A program made the position numbers and the translations under genes. From Polytrichum commune (taxonomy: Eukaryota > Streptophyta > Polytrichopsida > Polytrichales > Polytrichaceae): a DNA stretch of 64,000 nucleotides. The notes under the pieces were generated by a model. That model was given only the letters and a program-made list of their open reading frames with translations, was not told where the DNA came from and did no database searches. Shown piece after piece: positions 21,610 to 34,072 of this stretch (position 1 is the stretch's first letter; each line of letters begins with the position of its first letter). Where the stretch lies: NCBI GenBank assembly GCA_950295325.1, contig OX485807.1, positions 21,299,666 through 21,363,665 of the forward strand. Reading direction: 5' to 3'.

Positions 21610-24600
21610 ATCAGTAGATGCTTCAAGAGTGAGTGATGGTGACCGAAAAAGAACAGGAAGCAGAAGCCTCTTTGAGCTCACCAAAACAAAACTATGCACT
21701 CTATAAACACCTTAGAACACGCACTAAGTATCTTGAAATGTAAGGTAAATGAGGATGCTTTCATGAATTCAGTGTCACTCTAGAAGAAAGAAAAATTCAG
21801 CCCTCGCTAATTATGAGATTTGGCAAAGTAGCGTGTTTCGAGAACTAGTACCACACGCACTAAAATGGGATAATTAGTGTACTAAGTGTCGCATACGATT
21901 CGATCGGAAGCATGGAACGCTATAAAAAATTTCTATATATAACTCACTTTCTCTTCTTCCCCAAATGGTATTGTGGCCATTGTAGAATACCAAACGCGGG
22001 ACAAAGTGCAGGTTCAAGTTGATGGATGAGGTCATGGTAGTTTTGTCGAGGTCGGCACACACATGTCAAGTGTACTTGCTGCGGAAATAGTGTGAACGGT
22101 TGGACCCGATCTCTATAGTAATCGTGGTCATGTTTGGACTCACGTGGAGCTTTATCATCTTCAAAAGTGCACACTTCCCATTTGCATTCGTGATATGGTA
22201 CAATGGTTTACTTCAATTTTTTTATTACAAAACAACATCCAACTTTAACTTGGAAAATTCCATCTACATTCTAAGTATATCATTATGACACACTGCATCC
22301 ATCCATGTCTAAACCCTTGCCTCCAAAGAACCAGTGTACGGGTTGTTTCGCTCCAGCCATCCATCCATGTAGTAGGTGATACTAATTACCATAAACAATG
22401 TAGACCAATGATAGAGGGGGGGGGACCAACAATGGTACAAGAAATCTTATTGAAATAGCAAAAATATGATTCAAATTTCAAGCCTTAGAAGGAAAGGGGA
22501 TATATATGTGTGTGTGTGTGCAAAGAATAATAAAGTCTTCCAAGATTATCAATTTTTTCTCCTTCTGCGGTTAATGTTTGGGTTAGCGTTTCTTTTTGTT
22601 GCCATTTCAATCATTTGGGTTGTAAGAAGTTGGCAATTTATCAAGTAACTTCGAGTAAGGCTTTACATCATCATACTTTCCATCACTATCAACATACGAT
22701 TTCTCGACAATCTTCATGCATCACTGAAAGAACAGTACAAATCTATCACAATGGTAAATTCACATATATACATATATTCCAATGATGTAGGACAAGTTTT
22801 CAGTGATGCATGTCAATGATGCAAGACGTATATCATAAGAGTACTCACCACTTGGCGCTCGTTCAGTGGGCCCTCGAAATGTAACGATCGAATGCTCGGA
22901 GAGTTGTGCAAGGAGACTCATATTCTACATGAACTCCCAACATCCGACGGTTATATTCCAAGGGCCCACTTCGTCTTGTAATGTTACAATGCTTGTAGTG
23001 GATGCTTATAAGCTACACAAAATCTGATATTTAATGTTTGATTAGATTTAGTGTTGTTACCACCCTACCATGCTCAACAGTAATTCTCAATTCTTTAACA
23101 ATTAGTGTTAGACATAAATGTGTTGCTACCTTCCCTACTGCCACCTCTCTTATTCTATCCTTTTCTTTCATATCCTTACTAACACTAAATTCAAACATGT
23201 ACCTTCCACATAATACCATAGTTGGTATTTAGTGTTGGAGTTTAGATTTAATGTCACTTACTTTCATAGGGTTATTGATATTTAGTGTATGTGTTCGTAT
23301 TTAGTGTATCAAACACTACATATCATATTTTGTGTAGTTGATAGTAACTTAGAACACGTAGCTGTAATACTCTTCCGGAAAAGCAACTAGAAGTGCAGTG
23401 GATGGATGGATGAAAAAGAAAATGGATGAAAATGAAGATGAAGCCGCTTTCAGTTAGCCTTTGGCTCCAAATTGAGGAAGGGGAGGTCACAATAACACCG
23501 TGAGGGATGGTCACATCGGAATGCCCGTCCGCCGCGAATAAAAAGAGTTTTCAATTTCCCCGGCTCTTGTGCCACAAGCAATGTTGAAAGTTATGTTGGT
23601 GGGCCACTTAAGGTAAAGAGTGCTCCAACCCGTCACTTTGAGCAATGAGTGTGTATTCTATTATTACATTGGGAAAAAACCAAAGCTCCTTGAAAGGGGA
23701 TTTCCAACGCACCAAAGTGTGCCTTCTAAAGTTTCATTGGTAGATTACCCAAAATCTTTGGGGAGGCTAATGTTCACATGGTGAACATTATCATAATCGA
23801 TATGTACTTATCGTGCAAGACTTTACAGTGTTGATTTTGGGTGGGGTGTTGTTTTGAGCAGCCTCAATCTTAGTGGTGGCGACGGCGGATGTTCCTAAGG
23901 CCTAAAGGCCATCTTAGGTTGTTTCGTCAAAGTTACAAGGGGTCCAATTATAGGGCATTTCTCATCTTGGATATCACATAACATTATTCATCATCACTGT
24001 GCATCATTGAACCATGTAAACGACCTTGTAATCATTGGGTTGCAACCACATTGGGTGGCATTGGACATTTGTTATTACGGTGCAAGTCATGGAGACCATT
24101 CAATGTTACATTGATTTCTAATGCCACACTATATCATATACTAGTGTAGTTTCTAGTTACTTCTTTCTTTCTTTTTTAAGATGAGACCTCCCTACAAGTA
24201 TTGTGGAGATAAGGAAGGTGCAAAGTACAACATAACATTACTTAACGATGTGTACCCTAAGAATATAACAATGCGATGTTGTTTTAGTCTTATTTTGAAT
24301 CTCCGTGCACAACTTTTTGAGCATCTGAATGTTATATTCTAAGGACCCACAAAACGAGAGTTGAACATTGAGTAATGGTATGCACCGTCCAAGCCTCTCA
24401 ATAATAAGTGGATTTGAACATGTGTGGCGGCCTTGACTTACATGATCCCATCATTAGCATGAACATATTTCCAAGTAAACTATCTATTCTCAGAGAGAGA
24501 GAGAAAGAGAGAGAGAGAGAGCCCTCGATCGCATACCTAGAATTTAAGATTCTCCAAGACTTAGATTCAAATACATACCACGTACGTTTTATCACTATTG

Positions 24601-24760
24601 TTACTTATGATTTTTTTTGGGGGTCCTCTTTGAAACAATTTGCATAGTATGTAGTTCCAATCTCATATACCAAGTAGAGTTTGATTTCGGCATTTCAAAT
24701 TGTTCGAGTCTTCTCATCACGTTTTGGTTTGCGGCTGGATGTGCTAGGTTCATAACTTAC
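21610..24760. other. Gene-free stretch
   Basis: No supported gene. There are short microsatellites: (TG)n at about 22508-22520, GA-rich at 24489-24520, and ATGG-type at 23400-23425. The words ATTTAGTGT and TTTAGTGTTG recur at 23030-23340, hinting at a decayed repeat. No RNA gene was recognised. Confidence 0.45.
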
Positions 24761-24769
24761 TGGATACTA

Positions 24770-24860
24770 CACTAATTATCCCAACCAGTGCATGTTACTA
24801 TTCGAAGTTATGTGGTGCAATAACATCTTACTTAGGAGTTTAACTTTTACTAACAAAATT
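24770..24860. mobile_element. TA-flanked foldback MITE, left part only
   Basis: CACTAATTATCCCAACCAG and GTGCATGTTACTATTCGAAG match the left end of the complete copy at 56876. GTGGTGCAATAACATCTTAC matches that copy's right end when inverted. The right half is diverged or lost. Confidence 0.55.
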
Positions 24861-25079
24861 TTAATGAGTTGAATAGATAGAGTTGTGCAAATTATGGTTT
24901 GAGCGAAATCATTAAAGCTTCCTACTTGCCACGTTATCTCATTGCTCTACAAGGTGGGCAATGTTGTCACTCTATTTTACAATTTATATATACATATGTA
25001 ATTGGACTCCGGGCAACATGAATTAGCATGAAAACACCCCCAAGTTAGTGTTATGTGATCCGATTGACCACAAAACTAT

Positions 25080-25440
25080 GCTCTGGGCTAAATCACATAT
25101 GTGTTTGGTTGGGCCCCGCCCCTCCCACGCCTCTTTCACTGCTTGCTCTTCCTGTTCGCACCTGTGTGGGAACTCTTCCCCGTTGGGAACCAATGTGACA
25201 ATAGTTGGTCACTTAAGCCATTAAGCTCCTTTGGTATGTGAAGGAACTTCACCAATTAGCTTGGGAATAATGAAAGTGGTGTCAACTTGAATATTTGTAA
25301 TTTTGACCGGGTATTATCACATTGGTTCCCAACGAGGAAGAGTTCCCACACATGTGCGGGCAGAAAAACCAGGCAGTGAAAGAGGCGTGGGAGGGACGGG
25401 GCCCAACCAAACACTATACGAATGTGATTTAGCCCAGGAC
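25080..25440. mobile_element. MULE-like hairpin transposon with 9-bp target duplication
   Basis: The 361-bp element is flanked on both sides by CAAAACTAT (25071-25079 and 25441-25449). Arms at about 25083-25204 and 25311-25437 are inverted copies at roughly 90 percent identity over 120 bases. They begin CTGGGCTAAATCACAT and include GTTTGGTTGGGCCCCG and GTGGGAACTCTTCC. The spacer is about 106 bases and non-coding. Long inverted arms plus 9-bp duplications are the signature of Mutator-like non-autonomous elements. The transcript would fold into a long hairpin. Confidence 0.88.
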
Positions 25441-25489
25441 CAAAACTATAGCGAGGTTTGATTACGTACACCAATGAACAGGGAGAACC

Positions 25490-26770
25490 AACCGTTAGTT
25501 ACAAATGAACCGGTTGAGTTTGAAAGAATAACCGGTTCAAATTCAAGACGTCAAGAAAAGTACCAATCCCTTTAGAGGAATATAGAAAGAATATTCTTGA
25601 TTAAATTAAAGAAAAACACCACACAATGTCGACACACAACCGGGTTTGTCTTGGAAACCCTTAGAATCTCGACCGATATTGTCCAATAATCTCCCCTGGA
25701 CACTCACTTACACTCATTGAAGTGTGCACATGCATTTCAATGTGAAGGGCTTCAAAATAATCACACTTCACTCAAACTTTCAAACTTTTTTTGCAACAAT
25801 CCATAGATAAAAATAAAAATAATTGCACATTCACATATAGCTATGTATGCCAAGCCGAAGTTGTAGGAGTTATTGGAATTTGGAAATGTCTTCTAGAGTG
25901 TCAAGATCAGAGTCTATCTATGTTTTTATTTGCAAATTGCAGCCATTGTATTTTGTGACATGCAATTTTTGAAGAGGTCTTCATTGTGAAGGGTGAAAAC
26001 TTTACAGAGCACATTTTTGTGAAGTGCCCAAAAGAAGGGGAAAAAAAAAACTTTTTCGACATCCAAAATGACATTTGACAGGTGTTGAAGACTTCAACAC
26101 TGAACACTGCCTACACTGCCAGCGAAGCCAGTAGGAACTCTCACCGACAGCTCCCACGTCGACACGTGTCCGACAGAAAGCACCTTGTACGGAAACTGTA
26201 CTTTTCATGTACCTTGCCATCATTTTACGGCCAATAGGAAGCGAGGGCAGCGTCAGAAAGGTTTTCCTACGCCGAGCCTTTGCCCGCGGGCAGGCCCACC
26301 AATATATGGGTGCCCCCCACAAATATGTTTATTATTACCAAAATATCCAACCTCCAAAAACTCCCAACAACCAATCAGGACTCACTGACTTGCATGGGCA
26401 CCAGGTCGCCAAATATATCTATACATACTTTGTGGATGCCATGCATCCTCCACATGGCGAGCCCCTATTGGCTCGTGACGAGGGCTGAAGTTTAACCCAT
26501 GTCTTCATTTGTTGTCGAGTCATCTCAAATGACAAGCCCACTCTCCTTGCATCTTCACTTTAACATCCGCAATGCAGATGCAGATGCAGGGAAGTTGCCC
26601 ACTCATTGACATAAATATCAAACACTTATGAAAATTCATATATGCTAGAAGTCTTGTACTCCATGCATATATATGTGAGAGATTATGCAGGGAGGGTTAT
26701 ATATAATAAGGCACAGATTTGTTCGACCTTCGGCATGTTATGTTTCTCTAGTATCAGCTAGTTATAAATG
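25490..26770. other. Intergenic, no gene seen
   Basis: No coding region is supported. AACCGGTT occurs twice at 25509-25535, in GAACCGGTTGAGTTTGA and ATAACCGGTTCAAATTC, echoing the satellite motif. The 26100-26500 part is GC-richer with several overlapping short open frames on the plus strand, none recognisable. Confidence 0.4.
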
Positions 26771-27015
26771 AAGCAGATGAGTTTGAGACTTCAAAAAAAA
26801 AATACTAGTTACAGATGATCCGGATGGGTTTGAGAAATAACCGGTTGAGGTTTGGGACTTCAAGGAAATTACTAGTTATAAATGAACGGGATGAGTTTGA
26901 GGAAATAAGTGGTCGAGGTTTGAGACTTTAGAAAATTAACCATCGCATACGAACCGGACGAGTTTGAGAAATAACCAATTGAAGTTCGTGACTTCGGAAA
27001 ATTACTGGTTGTTAT
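26770..27015. repeat. Dispersed, diverged relatives of the 72-bp satellite
   Basis: GATGAGTTTGAG or close variants occur at about 26776, 26829, 26889 and 26957. Several are followed by AAATAACCGGTTGAGG-like sequence, then ACTTC...AAATTACTAGTTA. Spacing is irregular (about 53-68). It is the same motif family as the array at 5606-8080, but aged and scrambled. Confidence 0.75.
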
Positions 27016-28084
27016 AGAGGAAATTCAAAAGTTAGTATCGAAAACAATGCAGGTTGAGTGGCAATTTTGCCTGGGTTTGCATTTGCATCTTGGATGGAGG
27101 CCACTTTTCATTCCCGAATGCAGTTGCAGATCCAAGAACAACATGGCTTGCTCTAGTTCAAGGTCTTTAAAGCAAATTTTGGTGTCAAATCACCTAAAAC
27201 AAATGATGTCCAAGTTGTATCACAAATTTTAAGTTGGATAGGCACGTTTGTATGATGATAATTCCTCCCTCTCTCTGGGTTAGGCTAGGGATCCATGGTG
27301 TCTATGTAAATTCATCCATTGTGAAGGTGAAAACGTCGTGGATTATAGTATAGCCCGAAAATGAGTATTTTAAGATAATTTGACTCCAATAGTAAAGTCA
27401 AAGACCTTGAATGAGTCTAGTGCAGTTGAATTTGGATGAAGCGACCCTCAATCTTGTAGGGGATTTTTTTATTCTTTTATCTTTTATCTTTCCATTGGAG
27501 TCCTTTCATTCACGATGGACGAGTTTATGTAGATGCCATGACTCCCAAGCCTCCGGGCTAGACATCCAACTCTTTGAGTTGGGCCCCCACCACTATTGCC
27601 AAGTTAAAGGTGGTTTAGTACAAACATGACTCATGGGGAACTCCATTGGGAACTTAGGGAACCTTCAAATCCCACACAAATGCTCTCATACAACCGGTTG
27701 CATTTCATTTCATTTCAAGGTTGGTCATCAAAAGGGGCTTGGAGTTGATGGTTAGTACCCTTGGTTCTACCTCTTAGAAGGAAGAGGTAGGAGTTCAGAC
27801 CCCCCCCCCTTCCATTGGCATCATCTCCTCTACATGTCCTTTTAATGAAGGACTTAGTTTTAAAAAAATTCATCCAAGATTCGTGAGTGGATGGAGGTGG
27901 AAATTTCATACAACGTGAAGTTTTTCAAGCCCTACCCAAGGGGAAGAAAAGCGAGAAGTTGGGGCAGCATAGGAGCCTTTGGATCTGTCAGATTGCAATT
28001 GATGACCGAGATCTTCCTAGCCCCTGACCACACGGGAGGCGTTCACAACACCTCAATGACGCGGAGGGCCCAGAGCAGAGAAAT
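27016..28084. other. Intergenic, no gene seen
   Basis: No supported gene. Short open frames overlap each other on both strands. A C run lies at about 27800-27810. Confidence 0.4.
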
Positions 28085-28463
28085 ACTATTGTAATGAATT
28101 TTTAATGAATCTTTTTTGGGGGAAGAAAAGATGAAGACAAAAGACGACAAGAGAATGATCAAAGAAATCAACACACATTCACTTGTTGGTACATGGTCAT
28201 TCCTCTTGGTCCACATTCGGTTTACACAGCTAGGGCGAACCAACCCGTACAGTGGTTCCTTGGAGGCAAGGGTTTAGGCATCCAACAAGGAACGAGTGTA
28301 TGGGCTGGTTCACCCAAATCCGGTTTACACCTAATGAGGGGCCCAAAGGCTCTATAAATTGGATTTTTGAAAGAAAAAAAAGAAAAACTTAAAAAAAAAC
28401 CAGACCATGGGAAAAGGCCATCTTCCATGGTCCGACTTCATGGTCCATGGTGTAAAGCGGCCC
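28085..28463 (-). mobile_element. PIF/Harbinger-like MITE, reverse orientation, interrupted
   Basis: The right end (GGTCCATGGTGTAAAGCGGCCC followed by TAA) is the inverted left end of the complete copy at 47428-48013. The shared body includes GGCCATCTTCCATGGT, GAGGGGCCCAAAGGCT and GACCATGCACC-type words. The other end (beyond about 28085) is lost. A 93-bp hairpin is inserted at 28228-28320. Confidence 0.75.
28228..28320. mobile_element. 93-bp hairpin MITE nested in a PIF-like element
   Basis: It is flanked by a perfect 10-bp direct repeat, CGGTTTACAC (28218-28227 and 28321-28330). That word occurs once at the matching place in the uninterrupted relative at 47428-48013. The ends GGGCGAACCAACCCGTACA and, inverted, GGGTGAACCAGCCCATACA form a nearly complete hairpin with GTTCCTTG near the loop. 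A 9-10 bp duplication suggests MULE-type mobilisation. Confidence 0.85.
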
Positions 28464-28469
28464 TAAGCT

Positions 28470-29264
28470 TACATGATGAAGGTTGGTAAGGTAAAATTGT
28501 GGATGGGGATGAGGAGGTGTAAAGGCATCGGCCATGCATTTGACATTAGACAAGTGTTGGAAAGCAAGGATGACATGGCATCGCCAAGTCAATGAGGGAG
28601 GTCGAGCGTGCCAGGCGTTACTAATCAAAAGGTCTTGTTGTACGAGCCCGGCCATTTGTTTGTACTTTGGCTGCTTGTCTTTGCATGGGGGAGGTAAGGT
28701 AGCATGGGGTTCGGTGAGCGACCTAAATAAGTTAAGTTACCAAATGGGGAGATTGAAAACGTTGATTGTTATGTATGCATGCATGTACACTAACTAGGGT
28801 TGTTAAGTTAGTGTGATTAACACTAGTTTCTCTACCATTTCGTAAACATTTAGGAAACGTATTTTTAGTATGATAGCAACTCTAATGTTGGACTAAATTT
28901 ACTTGAGAAAAAGAATTATGGCGACATCAATTAAGTAAGAAGACAATCCTGCATAGTTTCACGTGTCTCCACTTGTCATCATGGGTAGAAAATAGGGTTT
29001 AGGGTCACGATAACGTTATGGGGTCACAAAGTGCCTCTCATATGCTCCTACGTTAAGGGATAGTGCCCCGACTATGTTTGGAATGGTCCTACCACATTGT
29101 GTCTGTCCTTTGAATGTCGGGGGGAGGATGCAAAAATCCTAAGCGTTTGACAAGAAACGGTGTCATTTTGTCGCAAAATTGAGACATTGCATTAACTAGG
29201 GCTTTACTTCGCAGTAAGTAAGTTCCTAGTATTCTAGAAAGTTACGTTCGGCCTGATGATGCCA
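28470..29264. other. Intergenic, no gene seen
   Basis: No coding sequence, RNA gene or clear repeat is supported in this stretch, which precedes the SINE. Confidence 0.4.
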
Positions 29265-29276
29265 ATGACATGATTG

Positions 29277-29467
29277 CTTTTTTTTTTTTGGAGACAGAAG
29301 GCCGACATGCCAGCGGCAAAGCACAGGAGGCAACTCACCACCTGGCAAGTTTTCCATCAAGTAGAGAGGAGATTTCATAGCCGGGATTCGTACTGCCAAC
29401 CTCTTCCTTGAGATTTGGGTATCTCTCCACCATCATCCGGTAGTTTAAGGTCATCTCGGACCAAATG
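29277..29467 (-). mobile_element. tRNA-derived SINE with A-tail
   Basis: The element is flanked by a perfect 12-bp target duplication, ATGACATGATTG (29265-29276 and 29468-29479). On the minus strand it begins near 29467, ends at 29290 and has a tail of 12 A (29278-29289). A box-B-like AGTACGAATCC sits in GGCAGTACGAATCCCGGC. A box-A-like GATGGTGGAGAG lies about 40 bases upstream. The 3' body is GC-rich and non-coding. These are the features of a Pol III SINE moved by LINE machinery. Confidence 0.82.
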
Positions 29468-29984
29468 ATGACATGATTGTTGTTGGCGTCTAGTGTGACT
29501 GGGTCTTTAACTCAACCCTAGTCCAAACTCCATCGCCCCTTGCAAACCCCAACCGTTGCCACATGCCATGACCACATGGTGAGCTCAAAGGAGTGGATAA
29601 CAAATACGGTGAGAGACCTAATATGGACATCTTTTGGATTTCAATATAATCATGCATAGGTTTGTTTTAAAAGAATAACGCTACATGAGCACATCCAAAT
29701 GAAGAATATGAGAATTGAGCTAGCTATTTTTGAAGTCGAGATGAGTATTTCTTGAAGTGGAAGTTGACCTAAAGAATCAATTATAGTAAAACATCATAGG
29801 GGAAAAAACAAACAAGAATATTGTCATATGAAAAAGTTGACCTATGATGTTGTTTCTTTTGGATTAGTGATACCTTTCATATTTGAATGAGTGCCCATAC
29901 GTGACAGTTCATTGTAGGTCACCGTTCATGATAACTATGACCTTTACAGTTATCAAACACTTTAGCTTTACACCCATTTCACTC

Positions 29985-30255
29985 ATGATTTTAGAAGAGC
30001 TCTCATGAATATTTTTATTCATTATCAAAGTCAAGGTTCTCTTTCTCATTAAATGATCATATAGGTCTCCCCCCATTATCTTGGCTCGTAAATCTAGAAT
30101 GGTTAACGGATTTTGAGCACATTGTCTAATCACTTTTAAACACATACCTTCTTGGTGTATGTTCTCAGATCCACACCTAACCACACACACTCGAATTAAA
30201 AGTGTCCATTCAAGATAAGTAACCGAATTAGGCCCACTCACCTTGGATGTAGCAT
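29985..30255 (-). mobile_element. TTAAGGTAGA-family MITE-like repeat (copy 4, minus)
   Basis: Read on the minus strand it begins AAGGTGAGTGGGCCTAATTC and continues GGTTACTTATC, GTGTGTGGTTAGGTGTGG and GATAATGG...GACCTATATGATC. The frame across it stays open (part of a 126-codon reading frame). A similar frame is open in copy 3, so the family may derive from an element with coding sequence. Confidence 0.65.
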
Positions 30256-30338
30256 ACCTTTGAACACATAATTGTGACCATTCATTCATGGACGTTGTTG
30301 TTGGATGGAATCACATGTAAGTTTAGACCCATAACTTA

Positions 30339-30783
30339 GGGTTGGTTTACAATGGTGACCAATGACCATTGTAAACCACCCCTTTCTAGAATCTCTCATT
30401 GGTTGAGAATTCAGTGGCGGTCACACTTTGTTTTACACAAGGTCATCTAAAATAGGAATGACCATGGGTGAGCATGTTAGAAAATGAAAGCAAAAATTAA
30501 GGGTGACCATGTCCATGTAAAAGAAAATTCCATTAAAACCAAAATATATTTATATATAATATTATTAGACTATACTTTTGTTCAATTAAAAGTATTAAAA
30601 TCATCTTAATTAAAGATACCACATCCCAATATAAGTCCGCTTTGCACTATGACGCGCGGCCAAGGTTTTTAAAACGTGATGTGGATTGCTCTTGGTCATG
30701 GTCTTCACATCACCGACCATGACCATGATAAATCATAAATCATTTTTTTCTATTGGTCACTAGTCATTTGTGTAAACTAGCTC
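30339..30783. mobile_element. PIF/Harbinger-like MITE with TTA target duplication
   Basis: The ends are GGGTTGGTTTACA and, inverted, GAGCTAGTTTACA, flanked by TTA at 30336-30338 and 30784-30786. The subterminal sequences (GGTGACCAATGACC on the left, GGTCACTAGTCATT on the right) also pair. The 445-bp interior is AT-rich and non-coding. The ends resemble the 47428 family, but the body differs. Confidence 0.8.
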
Positions 30784-30789
30784 TTAGAT

Positions 30790-32430
30790 ATCTTCCTTTT
30801 GGGCATTGTGGTGCATCATGCACTTGGCATTAGATGTTGAAGACCTTCAAAACATTAGAAAGTGACCGTGTAACTTGAACCTTTCACTCTTGGTAGTAAA
30901 ACTTCAGGTAGATTTGACTAAATTTAGTCACATGTTTATAAATGACTTTGTCCTTGAGAAGTTGTCGTGACCTCATTAACCCTTTAGCGTCTAAGAGGCC
31001 CAAAATGGGCCCTCTCTCCATGCATAAAGATATGTATTTGAGTTACATAAATCCACTTGAAGTCAACCATGTCAAAAGCGGTCCTACCTAAAATCAATTC
31101 ACTCTTCAAATGCACTTTCTGACTTCATAAAACACCTTGATGTCAATGAAAAATCATGCAGTCCGAGCAACCTTGGATGCAAATACATACGTTGTATTCT
31201 GATGATCAATGTCAAGTACAGGTAGATTTTGGTCTTCTTCTTGACACAAAACAATGCGTAAAACAAGGCTTCAAACCCATGAAAAAATACTTAGAATACG
31301 AGTTTATGAACTCGAAGAGGCATGTGCGGGATGTGTGTTTGGTCGTATAACGGAACCCCATGTCCTTTGAGGGTTAACATTGTCATCCCCATGTTTCAAC
31401 GATTTTGACCTCAAGCAAGGATTTCGGTTTACGAATCAAATAGCTACTCGGTAAGTCTTTTTGGATACGGTAAGAAAGTGACTTTCATTCCACATTTCCG
31501 CCATCAAAGGGGAGGAAACTTACGCTTTTCGAGCCTATTCTATTATTAACCGAGCCTTTGTACACTTAAGTTACCACAACTTTCGAGTCAAGTTGGGCAT
31601 GTTCTTTGTTTAATATTGAGTCCTATTGAAACTCGGGTGACACGAGGCATTCCGTCAAAACTATCCAAAATTTCGGGTATGTGGATTTGAATGGTTTTTT
31701 TTTTTTCTATCTATTTTAGATTTTTCAAGCATTAATTGAAGATGTTGAAATCTTGGACAACGGGAACATGCGTAGAATTGATGGTGTATGATTTGTTGCG
31801 AAAACAATGCGTAACACTAGAGTGTGTTTAACATGCACGTAATGAATGTGAGGTTTTGTTTGCTTTACTTATTTTACACAAATTATGGATACTTGCTCGT
31901 TTAAGAAAAGAAAAAAGGAAAGAAAAAATGATGTAAAGTAAACTTCCTTGTATTGTAATTTTCCCAAAATGATGTTAAAAAATCTCAAAGAATATTCCAT
32001 TTATGCCTACAACATACTCCGTAAGGAAAATATATGTAGTCATTTTCTTGTTGTAGCCAAAGTGGTGATCATCGTTATGAGAATGTTCCTATTCCATGAA
32101 GTCGATTTGATGGATTGTGACATTCATCCTAAACCTTACTAATACCTAATATTAGTTTTCATATCATTACTCATCTCCTTTGGTTGTGTTCTGAGGGGTC
32201 AGGTATCACATGAGCATAGTTCGTCTTTTTGTAAAGGATTTCCTGTTGGTGGGGAGCACTCAAACTATAAACTGTGAACTTTTCAACAAGCAATTATAAA
32301 TAATAAGAGTATTTTAATTGCAACCTCTTTCTTTGGGAAGACACCATCATTTAGTAGCTTAGCAAAGTTATGTTGGGCAATTTCATCCATTTTTAAAATT
32401 TCTAATTGGATAAAATTGTGAAAAAAAATT
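30790..32430. other. Gene-free stretch
   Basis: No supported gene or repeat family. Open frames of about 64 codons (31156-31350 and 31948-32142, plus strand) lack recognisable content. Confidence 0.4.
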
Positions 32431-32435
32431 ATTTG

Positions 32436-32989
32436 TCCCATGTCAGAGGGCATTTTTCCATGGCCACACTTCATGGTCCCACTTTCATGGGCTGATTTCT
32501 AGGAAAATGCATTGTTGAAGCCTTTTGGCCCCTTACTCAATGTAAACTGAACATGGACCTAGAGAAGTGACCATGCACCAAACAGTGGATGTGTTGATTT
32601 TTTTAATAAGTGTCTAAAAATGGAAAATTTGAGAAATTTCTTCATGTTTGACCTTCTCCCCCCCTTCTTCTTCTCCCTTTCTTTCCTCGTAGCTATGGAC
32701 CCGTTTGGCAAAATATATATATATTAAAACGGCATTTGTTTGACATGGTCCCTTGACATTTGCAAAGAGAGAACCCCTCTTGCCTCTCTCACCACAAAAC
32801 CCACTGGACCATGAGAGTAGGCCTGAAAACAAGCCTTTCGGGGACCTCAAATTACATGGTCACTCTTACATCCCCCCCCCCCCCCCCCCTTGAATGTAAA
32901 CCAAAGTGGTCCCAGGTCGAGTTCAACAACCAATCGCATATTTTAGAGGAGCAAGGGAGGACTTCATGGTCCATGGTGTAAACAACCCC
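32436..32989 (+). mobile_element. PIF/Harbinger-like MITE, left end missing
   Basis: The right end CTTCATGGTCCATGGTG...AACAACCCC is followed by TAA. The body follows the complete copy at 47428-48013 throughout (GACCATGCACCAAA, CTCACCACAAAACCCACTGG, GAGTTCAACAACCAATC). The first 40 or so bases of the left end are gone. An internal run of 18 C lies at about 32872-32889. Confidence 0.8.
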
Positions 32990-32992
32990 TAA

Positions 32993-34070
32993 GAATCTTT
33001 TACAACCAACCGAGGCCCTCGGCCCAAGTAAAATTGCAATTAGCCTAGTACACGGGTTGCAAAGCATGAAAATTTTGCGGGATGGCGCCTTCATTTGAGG
33101 GTCACCGTCCAAATTCCAAAAGTCTTGTTCCATGGTCCCATATAAAGTATGCATGATTCTAGATATATAGAATCTATATTGTTCAATGGCATGCCTAAGT
33201 TTCAAGTTGATTCTTGGTCCCACAAGGGTCCCACTAATTTACCCTAGCCGAATATATGTTCACCTAAATGTAAGCGTGCCTAGAACTCCACTAAATATTG
33301 TATTTAGTGTCATATGGTATTATATGTCACCATGGTAACTTTTTTAAAATGACACTTCTTATGAAATAGTTTACAAATAGTGGAATGCCAACGTACTTAA
33401 ATTTCATCCAAATGTTGATTTATTGAAACAAAGTTTGGTATGTTTAGCATCCAAACATCAATGTAAAAAAACAATGTCGTGAATGAATGAAATTTAGGTG
33501 AAAGATCACTTAGTACGTGACAATAGTTCTTGCAACATTGTGAATCTATAGTGTCCTTTTTCTTTTTTTCTTTTTTTCACAAGGAACGACAAATAATGTT
33601 AGGTCTATGTGTTTATATATATATATATAATAAAACAAATATGAGGGTGGAGACCTTATTTGGAGTTGACATACATGTCGAATTCTAAAGGGTAATATTT
33701 GAACTCCGTCTATAGATTTAGGATACGCTAGGTCATTGACATCGATCTTCACCAAATCATTCTAGAACCATCTAGGACTTGAGAGGGGCCGCTCCTTTGG
33801 GTACATAAGAAGTGAGCTTAAAGGAGGTGCATATACTTTCTACGGCTTATATGATAGTTTGCATGAGCCCCCAACAAGTGTTGAAGCAACCCAAGTGATT
33901 GAAATTATATTTAACTTAACTTACTACAATAAGGATATGAAAAGTATGGTCATATGTGTTAACTCTAATATTAATGTGTGGTGTGTATTCGGATCTACTA
34001 GAAGTCATGCTATAGATATTTTCAATCCAAATGGAGTAGTTTACCTAACCTCATCTCAACCTAACCTCAC
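32993..34070. other. Intergenic, no gene seen
   Basis: No supported coding region. Contains a short (TA)n at about 33615-33630. An open frame from 33859 to 34161 runs into the foldback element that follows and is not convincing. Confidence 0.4.
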
Positions 34071-34072
34071 TA

